Shown: piece after piece, positions 1 to 5,688 of the stretch
Numbering within the stretch: position 1 is the first letter of the stretch
Layout of the letters: each line of letters begins with the position of its first letter
Source of the DNA: JAKFVC01 sp040386595
GTDB lineage: Bacteria; Planctomycetota; Planctomycetia; Planctomycetales; Planctomycetaceae
Reading direction: 5' to 3'
Length of the DNA: 6,382 nt
Assembly (NCBI GenBank): GCA_040386595.1
Contig: JAZKFE010000389.1
Location: forward strand, 1 to 6,382
Translations under genes and position numbers: made by a program
Notes under the pieces: model-generated
What the model was told of the DNA's origin: nothing
Seen by the model: only the letters and a program-made list of their open reading frames with translations
The model's database searches: none

Positions 1-34
1 ACCGGGAATTCAAGGTCCTTAGAGAATTTGAGTT

Positions 35-56
35 CAAAAATCGCTCACGGCGTAGC
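35..56 (-). terminator. possible weak intrinsic terminator of rarA
   Basis: Read on the minus strand, about 17 bases after the rarA stop codon, there is a short stem: GCTAC pairs with GTgAGC (one bulged base) around a 3-base loop. It is followed by GATTTTTG. The stem is only five pairs and the T-run is five bases, so this is a marginal terminator. It is listed because of its position just after the stop and the order stem then T-run. It could be chance. Confidence 0.25.
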
Positions 57-73
57 CTCTCGAAAACGCTAAT

Positions 74-1390
74 TCACGGAGAGTGGTGTCGTCGTTCGCG
101 GATGGCCGCCAGGCGTTTGCGGATTTCTGCCTCGAAACCACGATCCACCGGCTGGTAGTAGTTTTTTTCAACTCCCAGATAATCCTGGTCTACCCAGCCG
201 TCAGGGGAGGCGTGCGCGTACTGATAGCCTTCGCCATGCCCCAACCGTGCCGCCCCCTGGTAGTGGGCATCTTTCAGATGCATCGGAATGGGAACGACTC
301 GCTGCGTGCGGACATCTTCCATCGCCGCGTCAATCGCCGCATAAGACGCATTCGACTTCGGAGCCGTGGCGATGTAAGTCACCGCTTGGGCCAAAGGAAT
401 CCGGCACTCGGGCAAGCCGATGAACTCGGTCGCGTGAGCTGCCGCTTGAGCCAGAATCAAGGCTTGCGGATCGGCATTTCCCACATCTTCCGCCGCGGCG
501 ATGACAATGCGGCGGGCCAGAAAACGCGGATCTTCACCCGCTTCCAGCATCCGCGCCAGCCAGTACAACGCCGCGTCCGGATCACTGCCACGCATACTTT
601 TAATCAGGGCACTGGCTGCATCAAAATGTTCGTCCCCCGAAGCGTCGTATTGAATGGCCTTCTTCTGAATCGATTCCTGAGCGACATCCAAGTCAAACGG
701 GATACCACGTCCGGCAATGGATAAGACGCCGATTTCCAGGGCGGTCAGCGCGCGACGGGCATCGCCGTCACAAATGTCGGCCAGAAACTCCAGGGCCTCG
801 GGAGTGGCCGTGACTTGATGTTCGCCCAGCCCGCGCGTCGTGTCGGTGAGGGCTCGTTGCAAAAGCCCCAGAACATCCTGCTGTGTGAGAGCTTTGAATT
901 CAAACACCTGGCTACGACTGACCAGCGGCGAGACCAGCGAGAAAAACGGGTTCTGCGTCGTCGCCCCGATTAACGAAATGATGCCCGCCTCGACATCAGG
1001 CAGCAAAACTTCCTGCTGGGTGCGATTGAAGCGATGGAGTTCGTCCACGAACAAGACCGTTCGCCGACCACTCGTTTCCAACCGCGCCCGGGCTTCGTCC
1101 AGCGCCGTACGGAGTTCTTTCACGCCACAGGCCGCAGCGTTCAACCGCGAAAACTGGCTGTCCGTATGCCGGGCCAGCAACTCTGCCAGAGACGTCTTCC
1201 CGCTGCCGGGTGGTCCGTAAAACACGACGGAATGCAAACGGCGAGCGTCCAAAATCCGCCGCAGGAGCTTCCCTTCGCCGAGAAAATGCTGTTGGCCAGC
1301 AAATTCGTCCAGAGACTTGGGCCGCATCCGCGCAGCCAGCGGGAGCACAGCGTCCCGCCGCAGTTTTTCCTGGCGGGCAAATAGGTCCAC
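74..1390 (-). CDS. rarA: RarA/MgsA replication-associated recombination AAA+ ATPase
   Basis: This 438-residue protein is close to the usual length of bacterial RarA (E. coli about 447) and is recognisable along its whole length. RarA (MgsA; WRNIP1/Mgs1 in eukaryotes) is a cytoplasmic tetrameric ATPase related to clamp loaders that acts on DNA at stalled replication forks. Visible motifs in order: Walker A GPPGSGKT at residues 59-66, Walker B VLFVDE at 112-117, sensor 1 GATTQNP at 142-148, an arginine-finger SR at about 158-159, and sensor 2 GDARRAL at 209-215. The C-terminal oligomerisation domain has family signatures RGSDPDAALYW (267-277), EDVGNADP (301-308), APKSNASY (343-350) and YYQPVDRG (411-418). 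The start is GTG at 1388-1390. An in-frame TGA lies three codons upstream, so no earlier start is possible. No clear Shine-Dalgarno precedes it. The gene stands alone. All key residues are present, so it should be functional. Confidence 0.96.
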   Translation of the reverse strand: MDLFARQEKLRRDAVLPLAARMRPKSLDEFAGQQHFLGEGKLLRRILDARRLHSVVFYGPPGSGKTSLAELLARHTDSQFSRLNAAACGVKELRTALDEARARLETSGRRTVLFVDELHRFNRTQQEVLLPDVEAGIISLIGATTQNPFFSLVSPLVSRSQVFEFKALTQQDVLGLLQRALTDTTRGLGEHQVTATPEALEFLADICDGDARRALTALEIGVLSIAGRGIPFDLDVAQESIQKKAIQYDASGDEHFDAASALIKSMRGSDPDAALYWLARMLEAGEDPRFLARRIVIAAAEDVGNADPQALILAQAAAHATEFIGLPECRIPLAQAVTYIATAPKSNASYAAIDAAMEDVRTQRVVPIPMHLKDAHYQGAARLGHGEGYQYAHASPDGWVDQDYLGVEKNYYQPVDRGFEAEIRKRLAAIRERRHHSP

Positions 1391-1831
1391 GGCTTCAGCT
1401 CAGGAAATTGAGGAGAATGAATGCAGTGCGCGTCCCGCAGGACGGCCAATCCAATTCGGTATCAGAAAAAAAGGAAATAAAAAAACCTCCGCACATGCCG
1501 GTCGAGCTGTTTTTCTGAACCCGCAGTTCCAAAGTGGGGGCCTCCGCATGGGTTGTGTTAGCTAAACCGCGACCGAAGTCTTGGTTCGCTGTACACGCAG
1601 CCACACAAAATAGGTCCCCGGCGGTGTTCTTAAAGGGTCAGCAAAATATGGAGCTTGGTATCGAACACAGCAGAGGTTTTTTAGGACTGTTTCCAATCCA
1701 GAGATTGATGCTACCACCCGCATCCTGAACCCGCAAGCGGGAATCGAAGGTCGTCTGCACCTCAGGTCCAAGAAGAATTTGTTTTCGTGGAATTCTCCAA
1801 CTCAAAGCGGCTCGGAATGTGAAAAAACCAG
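1391..1831. other. intergenic region without a convincing gene
   Basis: These 441 bases lie upstream of rarA and downstream of the sugar-binding-fold gene, both transcribed leftwards. Short open frames exist on both strands but none has a good ribosome site or recognisable protein. An A-rich stretch at about 1466-1486 reads as two T-runs on the minus strand, preceded by a weak CCG/CGG stem, and could be a poor terminator or part of the rarA promoter region. The 11-mer CTGAACCCGCA occurs twice, at about 1515-1525 and 1725-1735. The second copy sits in the small palindrome CCCGCAAGCGGG (1730-1741). The 8-mer CCTCCGCA also occurs twice (about 1487 and 1541). I see no tRNA or transposon remnant. 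Confidence 0.5.
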
Positions 1832-2248
1832 CTAAATCGTGCTAATTTCCAGTGAAACCGGAGCCCACAAGCCGCCGGGGGTGCCGGACGCTCCTCCCCA
1901 TTCCACATCGATCTCCAACACGTTGTGCAGTTGGAGCATCTGCGTAATGTCAAAGCGAGCAGACTGCTCGGAATCGCCAACCGTTCCGACCGCCTGTTGA
2001 TTCAGGCGAATGACGGCCGTACCTCCCACCCCGTCCAGCACCAGTTCCACCCGCTCGTGAGCATCCAAATTCGTCGGGCGGTTGAAGGGGCGAAAAAAAC
2101 GAGTTCGCCCCCGAAAGTCGCCGAGAAAATCTTCCCACGCGGCCGGGAATTTGACGGTCCCTCGTCCGGGCAACTCGGCGTTCGTGTCGCCGGTCGACCG
2201 TGCCAGAGGTTGAAACTCCCAGGGTCCCTTGAGATTGATCCGATGCAT
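1832..2248 (-). CDS. small standalone GH2-type sugar-binding (jelly-roll) domain protein
   Basis: The 138-residue product matches the pattern of the N-terminal sugar-binding domain of glycoside hydrolase family 2 (beta-galactosidase/glucuronidase type; galactose-binding-like beta sandwich). Visible pieces in order: INLKGPWEFQPL (4-15), KFPAAWEDFLGDFRGRTRFFRPF (33-55), VELVLDGVGGTAVIRLNQQAVG (67-88), FDITQML (99-105), NVLEIDVEW (109-117) and PGGLWAPVSLEI (124-135). The PGGLW-PV-LEI strand normally closes this domain before the immunoglobulin-like and TIM-barrel domains, both absent here. No signal peptide is visible, so it is predicted cytoplasmic. The ATG at 2246-2248 is the first possible start (in-frame TAA four codons upstream) and GGGGAG lies only two bases before it, an unusually tight ribosome site. 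The TAG is followed within a few codons by another stop in the same frame, so this is not a simple nonsense break in a longer gene. Carbohydrate binding is inferred from fold only. Confidence 0.82.
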   Translation of the reverse strand: MHRINLKGPWEFQPLARSTGDTNAELPGRGTVKFPAAWEDFLGDFRGRTRFFRPFNRPTNLDAHERVELVLDGVGGTAVIRLNQQAVGTVGDSEQSARFDITQMLQLHNVLEIDVEWGGASGTPGGLWAPVSLEISTI

Positions 2249-2324
2249 GGCTCCCCGCCATTACTAACTGCCATTGTAAAATTGTGTGTCCCGACGCTCC
2301 CGCGGACCTGTCCGTCCGTCTGCC

Positions 2325-2351
2325 ATTTTAGACAGCTCACCCCGCGGTCAA
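2325..2351 (-). promoter_or_regulatory. candidate sigma-70-like promoter for the sugar-binding-fold gene
   Basis: On the minus strand TTGACC (2346-2351) is followed after 15 bases by TAAAAT (2325-2330). This would start transcription roughly 70 bases before the ATG at 2248. The hexamers are good but the spacer is short (16 if TTTGAC is taken), and planctomycete promoters are poorly defined, so confidence is low. Confidence 0.25.
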
Positions 2352-2656
2352 AAATACTGCCCACTGGCAACCCTACCAGTATCACGTCCGAGTCATCTGC
2401 CTCCACCGGTGCTACAGTACCAAAACTCTCGCAAACCGTTACAGACACTATCGGCCTTCGCAACCTCTGATGACTGCGCAAGTTCTGGTCGGGATCGCTG
2501 GTGTCATTTCTGAGTCGAGGTTATACTTCGGTCTCGACCTTCCGTCGATGGTGGTCTCCTCTTGGGGCTCGAGCATCCTTGGGGCAGGGCAAATTGACGG
2601 AACTCTCGTGATTATTGGCCTGAAAATTGCGTGAATGTGCTAAAGTGACAACAACG

Positions 2657-2666
2657 TGGAATTCCA
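2657..2666. repeat. 10-bp perfect palindrome upstream of fabH
   Basis: TGGAATTCCA is fully self-complementary, 137 bases before the fabH start. It could be half of an operator or chance. No second copy was noticed in the region. Confidence 0.3.
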
Positions 2667-2694
2667 TGTTTTTGGCAACTCTTACGGCTCGAAA

Positions 2695-2717
2695 ACTCAA
2701 GAGCGTTTTTCTTGAGT
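2695..2717 (+). promoter_or_regulatory. 8-bp hairpin/inverted repeat upstream of fabH
   Basis: ACTCAAGA (2695-2702) and TCTTGAGT (2710-2717) pair perfectly around a 7-base loop (GCGTTTT). The element ends 85 bases before the fabH ATG. It could be a transcription-factor operator or a leader-RNA hairpin. It does not resemble a terminator, since the T-run is in the loop and not after the stem. The repeat is seen directly; its role is inferred. Confidence 0.4.
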
Positions 2718-2802
2718 CAATGGCCGTCCGTGGCGTGATGATCAACTGACTGAACAAAAAACCGATTCCCCGTCCCGACAGGCGTCGCTGAGGAACCAGC
2801 GA

Positions 2803-3963
2803 ATGGAACACAGCTCCGCCGTTCTGTTATCAGACTCCGTCGTGAACAGCTCGACGGGACGGATCGAATCGTCGCCTTTGGCGCCCAATACCGCTGCATG
2901 CGGAAAGGTCCATGGTTCTCCTGTGACTGCGACTCTCTCGCCCACTGAAGCCCCCAGCCGCCGCACCAGCCAGCGAACCAATTCGCTGTTGGGCGTGCAA
3001 ATCCTATCCACCGGTTCCTATGTGCCGGATTGCATCGTCACCAACGAAGAAATGCAGGCCCAGTGCGGCGTCGATCCGGATTGGATCGTACAACGCACCG
3101 GAATCCACGAACGACGCTACTGCCGGCCCGAACAGGCCACCAGCGACCTGTGTGTCGAAGCAGCCAAGCGAGCGATTCGGAATGGCCGCATTGATCCTTC
3201 CGAAATTGACCTCCTGGTGGTCGGTACATTCACCCCGGACTTCACTTGCCCCTCCACCGCTTGCCTGGTTCAGGACAAGCTGGGTTTGGATTGCGGAGCA
3301 TTTGATGTCCAGGCGGCCTGTGCCGGCTTCATGTATGCCCTGGTGACCGCAGCCCAGTATGTCGCGACCGGCAACAGCCAGATGGCCCTGGTCATCGGCG
3401 GTGATTGCAACAGCCGCATCATCAATCCGAAAGACCAGCGGGTCGCCCCGTTGTTCGGCGACGGAGCTGGAGCCGTCATCATTACTGCTGGCGATCCGCA
3501 TCAGGGTTTGCTGTGCTATCAAATTGGTGCGGACGGCGGCGGTGGGCCTCTGCTGGACCGTCGCAGCGGCGGCACGCGGCGGCCGACGACCAAGGAAGAC
3601 TTGGACGACGGGCTGCAATTCCTCCAAATGGACGGCCGCAACGTCTTCAAGTGGGCCGTCCAAACGGTCTCCACCACCATTGAATTGATGTTGAATCGGA
3701 CCGGAATCGACATCGACGACGTCAGCCTGTATCTGATGCATCAGGCCAACGTCCGCATCATCGATAACGTCGCCGAGCAACTCGCCCTGCCGTCCGACAA
3801 GTTGTTTAAGAACTTGCAAAAGTACGGCAATACGTCGGCCGGATCGATCCCGATTGCCTTGGACGAAGCCGTGCAAGCAGGCCGAGTCCACCGCGGCGAT
3901 ACGCTATTGATGACCGGTTTCGGTGGCGGCCTGACATGGGGCACCTCGTTGTTCCGCTGGTAA
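2803..3963 (+). CDS. fabH: 3-oxoacyl-ACP synthase III (FabH) with N-terminal extension
   Basis: FabH condenses acetyl-CoA (or another acyl-CoA) with malonyl-ACP to start type II fatty-acid synthesis in the cytoplasm. The thiolase-fold protein carries the whole catalytic set: Cys173 in QAACAGF, His313 in LMHQAN and Asn343 in YGNTSAGS. Other family signatures are STGSYVPD (69-76), the CoA-pocket segment DWIVQRTGIHER (93-104, with Trp94 and Arg98), FGDGAGA (218-224) and the C-terminal GFGGGLTWG (372-380). It has 386 residues against about 317 in E. coli. The excess lies mainly before residue 65, a Ser/Thr/Pro-rich stretch ending in a basic RRTSQR segment (53-58). The ATG at 2803 is preferred because GAGGA (2790-2794) lies eight bases before it. 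A GTG at 2995 near the canonical start has no ribosome site. No plsX, fabD, fabG or acpP is adjacent. A KAS III paralogue with another acyl substrate cannot be excluded. Confidence 0.92.
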   Translation: MEHSSAVLLSDSVVNSSTGRIESSPLAPNTAACGKVHGSPVTATLSPTEAPSRRTSQRTNSLLGVQILSTGSYVPDCIVTNEEMQAQCGVDPDWIVQRTGIHERRYCRPEQATSDLCVEAAKRAIRNGRIDPSEIDLLVVGTFTPDFTCPSTACLVQDKLGLDCGAFDVQAACAGFMYALVTAAQYVATGNSQMALVIGGDCNSRIINPKDQRVAPLFGDGAGAVIITAGDPHQGLLCYQIGADGGGGPLLDRRSGGTRRPTTKEDLDDGLQFLQMDGRNVFKWAVQTVSTTIELMLNRTGIDIDDVSLYLMHQANVRIIDNVAEQLALPSDKLFKNLQKYGNTSAGSIPIALDEAVQAGRVHRGDTLLMTGFGGGLTWGTSLFRW

Positions 3964-3972
3964 TGCGCGACC

Positions 3973-4039
3973 GTAGCCTGACTCTCTGAGTCGGGTCCTT
4001 TTTCCTACGAAGAGCACCCGACTCAGAGAGTCAGGCCAC
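3973..4039. repeat. REP doublet (BIME-like) with GTAG foot; possible bidirectional terminator
   Basis: Bases 3976-3996 and 4016-4036 form a 21-bp perfect inverted repeat around a 19-base spacer containing a T5 run. Each arm is also self-complementary: CCTGACTC, loop TCT, GAGTCGGG gives eight pairs with one G-T. The left arm is immediately preceded by GTAG (3973-3976). The right arm, read on the minus strand, is preceded by GTGG. A GTAG tetranucleotide at the foot of a hairpin is the known recognition signature of REP sequences handled by REP-associated tyrosine transposases (RAYTs, IS200/IS605 relatives). Two inverted copies make a BIME. It starts 9 bases after the fabH stop, so the transcript would fold here and could be stabilised or ended. 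No transposase gene is in the window. Confidence 0.7.
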
Positions 4040-4051
4040 GACAGAAAGAAT

Positions 4052-4072
4052 CCCGGGGCTGACGCCGCCGGG
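4052..4072 (-). terminator. GC-rich hairpin, probable terminator of the nucleotidyltransferase gene
   Basis: CCCGG (4052-4056) pairs with CCGGG (4068-4072), and the inner GGC/GCC closes a TGAC loop, with one bulged base. Read on the minus strand it begins 30 bases after the TAG at 4103 and is followed by ATTCTTTCTG, a broken T-rich tail. It may instead be another dispersed palindrome adjoining the REP doublet. Confidence 0.4.
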
Positions 4073-4102
4073 CTCGCCTGGATCAGGGTGTCTGCGCCTC
4101 GC

Positions 4103-5161
4103 CTAGAACAGCCAGTACTCAAAAAACCGCTCGGCCCAATCGTCTCTGCGGGCCAGGGCGAAGCGCAAGAGCTCTGACAGAAACTCGTCCGCATTCTGCT
4201 TCAGCGTTTGGAATCCCGGATTGGATTCTCGTGCCAACGGCGAATCGGGCTGCAGCGTCTCCGCCAGCGACTCGCGGAATCCCGGCGTCGACATCGCCGC
4301 GACAAAACGATTCAGGCATTGAGCCAAAACGTCAAAGCGATCGTCACCATACTCCGCATACAGGGCAGCCAATCGCTCGGCTGGAGTCCACGTGAGCCGC
4401 TCGGCCAACCACGCTTGCTTGCCGTCCGTGGTCCGACTGGATTCTCCCAGCAAGAAGAGCAGGCCGACATAAATCAACAGGCGACTGTGCCGCGCCTTCA
4501 GATTCCGCAGCCGCCAACGCTGGTCGTTCGCCAACTCCACGAACATGTAGGTTTGACAGAGCGATTTAAAATAACGCACCAAATCGTTGAGCAGGTAAGA
4601 CCATTGCTTCGACGGATCAATGGCGATGTAACTGGCGGCGTAGCGTTCGACGATGGCTCGTGACAGCTCGCCAAATGCGGCCTCACCCCAGACCGGCTGC
4701 AGCTCCTGCAGGAACAAGATTCGCGAACCAAACACACGCTGATCTTCGGCCACCTTCCCCAAGGTCGTGGGTTCCAGAAGCTGCGTGATCGAGACCGGGG
4801 CGGCGTAAATTCCCGTTTTCTCAGGAGCTTCCAGCTCCAACGGAGCCAGCGCCTGCCACACCGCGGCAAACGCGCGGAGGGCGACATCCGAATCCGCCGC
4901 GACACCACCTCGCAACACAACCACCAGATCGCAATCAGACTGCGCCGTGGCCTCCATCCGGGCCAGAGACCCCGCAATTCCGACGGTCGTAATGACGGGA
5001 GGCAGTTGCGCCTCTGCCAAGGCGTGAGAAATCTCCCGCAAGCGCCTCTGTGAGAACTCCCAAGCGGCCTGCAATGCCGGGTAGTTCACCAGCGGGAACT
5101 GGGCCGCCGACCAGTCGCGATGCAAAGCGTATTTCAATGTCGGCGTGATCCGTGATGACAC
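4103..5161 (-). CDS. putative polymerase-beta-superfamily nucleotidyltransferase (GlnD/DUF294-like)
   Basis: The 352-residue protein has a nucleotidyltransferase signature at residues 61-82: GIAGSLARMEATAQSDCD followed by hydrophobic LVVV. This gives the GS pair (64-65) and the two metal-binding acidic residues Asp76 and Asp78. The rest is mostly helical, with blocks WSYLLNDLVRYFKS (187-200) and WRLRNLKARHSRLLIYVGLL (216-235). These resemble the conserved helices of stand-alone bacterial nucleotidyltransferases related to the GlnD/DUF294 group. The usual third acidic residue is not evident on the expected later strand (GIYAAPVSI, 117-125). No UTase HD domain, ACT domain or CBS domain is present, so it is not GlnD itself. 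The target is unknown; transfer of a nucleotide to a protein or small molecule is inferred. The start is GTG at 5159-5161 with AAGGA (5169-5173) seven bases before it. It is convergent with fabH and has no operon partner or obvious antitoxin-sized neighbour. Confidence 0.78.
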   Translation of the reverse strand: MSSRITPTLKYALHRDWSAAQFPLVNYPALQAAWEFSQRRLREISHALAEAQLPPVITTVGIAGSLARMEATAQSDCDLVVVLRGGVAADSDVALRAFAAVWQALAPLELEAPEKTGIYAAPVSITQLLEPTTLGKVAEDQRVFGSRILFLQELQPVWGEAAFGELSRAIVERYAASYIAIDPSKQWSYLLNDLVRYFKSLCQTYMFVELANDQRWRLRNLKARHSRLLIYVGLLFLLGESSRTTDGKQAWLAERLTWTPAERLAALYAEYGDDRFDVLAQCLNRFVAAMSTPGFRESLAETLQPDSPLARESNPGFQTLKQNADEFLSELLRFALARRDDWAERFFEYWLF

Positions 5162-5579
5162 CAGTGATTCCTTTTCCGTTGGTCCAATTGAGAATGGCTC
5201 GCTGGTGTATGCGCGGCAGCCGGAGAAAACAAGCGGACGTCGTCCCTCGGCGGTGGGAAACGAACGGTGACAACGTCCTCGCCCGTCATCAAATCGATAT
5301 CACCTAAAGCAGATTGACGTCACTTCACCCCCCTATCGGCCCCCTAAAATCTGGGGCACGCCCCTCTTCCAGACACCTCAATTTCACTCACAACTTGTTA
5401 CACAGTAATATTTTACACCACGCCGAACAGGCACACCTCACAATTCCGTTAGAAATTGGCATCCAAACTGCAATCTAAGAACGTGGGAGAGCATCGCAAA
5501 AAAATCCCTTCGGTCGAGCCTCGGAATTGTTTCTATCTTGGTTTGGGCACCTCGCACCCGGCGACGGCACTGATCTACT

Positions 5580-5625
5580 GAATGAGGGATTGTGCGATTG
5601 GAATTGAACATCAATTCTCTCATTC
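5580..5625 (+). promoter_or_regulatory. nested inverted repeat upstream of the secreted-protein gene
   Basis: GAATTG (5601-5606), five bases, then CAATTC (5612-5617) form a perfect 6+6 inverted repeat. It lies inside a second pair, GAATGAG (5580-5586) and CTCATTC (5619-5625). The right arms are one base apart, while the left arms are separated by 14 bases containing two GATTG copies. The 17-bp inner repeat is the size of a dimeric regulator site. Alternatively the whole could be a bulged leader-RNA hairpin. It ends 63 bases before the ATG. Confidence 0.35.
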
Positions 5626-5676
5626 GACCCGTCCGACTAGTCCTCTCGTCGGCGAGTCCGCAACACCCACGATGGG

Positions 5677-5681
5677 AAGGA
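5677..5681 (+). promoter_or_regulatory. Shine-Dalgarno site of the secreted-protein gene
   Basis: AAGGA, within GGGAAGGA, lies seven bases before the ATG at 5689. It is the best-placed ribosome site in the window and decides this start. The ATG at 5672 is out of frame with the open frame. Confidence 0.7.
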
Positions 5682-5688
5682 CTTGATC

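Larger units (their letters stand above)
2249..2802. other. divergent intergenic region between the sugar-binding-fold gene and fabH
   Basis: These 554 bases must hold promoters for both flanking genes. I find no convincing gene: the 2002-2481 and 2521-2811 minus-strand frames have no family resemblance and the first is largely out-of-frame with the real gene at 1832-2248. Structure present: an inverted repeat GTCGAG/CTCGAC (2514-2519 and 2533-2538), a direct repeat of CTTGGGGC (2561-2568 and 2578-2585, period 17), a 10-bp palindrome (2657-2666) and an 8-bp hairpin (2695-2717). No known riboswitch was recognised. Confidence 0.5.
5162..5688. other. divergent intergenic region upstream of the nucleotidyltransferase and the secreted-protein gene
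   Basis: These 527 bases carry no recognisable gene. A 61-codon minus-strand frame at 5438-5623 has no ribosome site or family resemblance. Structure seen: two alternative short GC hairpins at about 5339-5364 (GCCCC/GGGGC, or GGGG/CCCC sharing the same G-run), a nested inverted repeat at 5580-5625, and CCGAC/GTCGG (5633-5637 and 5648-5652) just before the ribosome site of the plus-strand gene. An AT-rich stretch (about 5395-5418) could hold a promoter, but no well-spaced -35/-10 pair was found. Confidence 0.5.

Noticed and set aside
83..724. 213-codon plus-strand open frame opposite rarA
   Set aside because: Antisense shadow of a fully recognisable RarA, with no ribosome site or recognisable protein.
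1466..1500. T-rich runs after a CCG/CGG stem on the minus strand as a strong terminator
   Set aside because: The stem is only three pairs with a mismatch, and it lies more than 300 bases after the nearest upstream stop codon; kept only as a remark.
1725..1760. Minus-strand TTCGATTCCCGC resembling a tRNA T-loop
   Set aside because: No matching acceptor, D or anticodon arms could be built around it.
1925..2470. 181-codon plus-strand open frame opposite the sugar-binding-fold gene
   Set aside because: It overlaps the recognised GH2-type domain on the other strand, and its own translation shows no domain.
2002..2481. 159-codon minus-strand frame overlapping the sugar-binding-fold gene and its upstream region
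   Set aside because: It is out of frame with the recognised gene and has no motif. It would make the good start at 2248 internal to an unrelated frame.
3004..3891. 295-codon minus-strand open frame antisense to fabH
   Set aside because: It lies wholly opposite a complete, catalytically intact FabH, has no family resemblance, and is explained by GC-rich third codon positions of the sense gene.
5438..5623. 61-codon minus-strand frame containing an RRDFF segment that recalls a Tat or DUF1501-type N-terminus
   Set aside because: The RRDFF is 40 residues in and not followed by a hydrophobic segment of the right kind; the frame ends shortly after and lacks a ribosome site.
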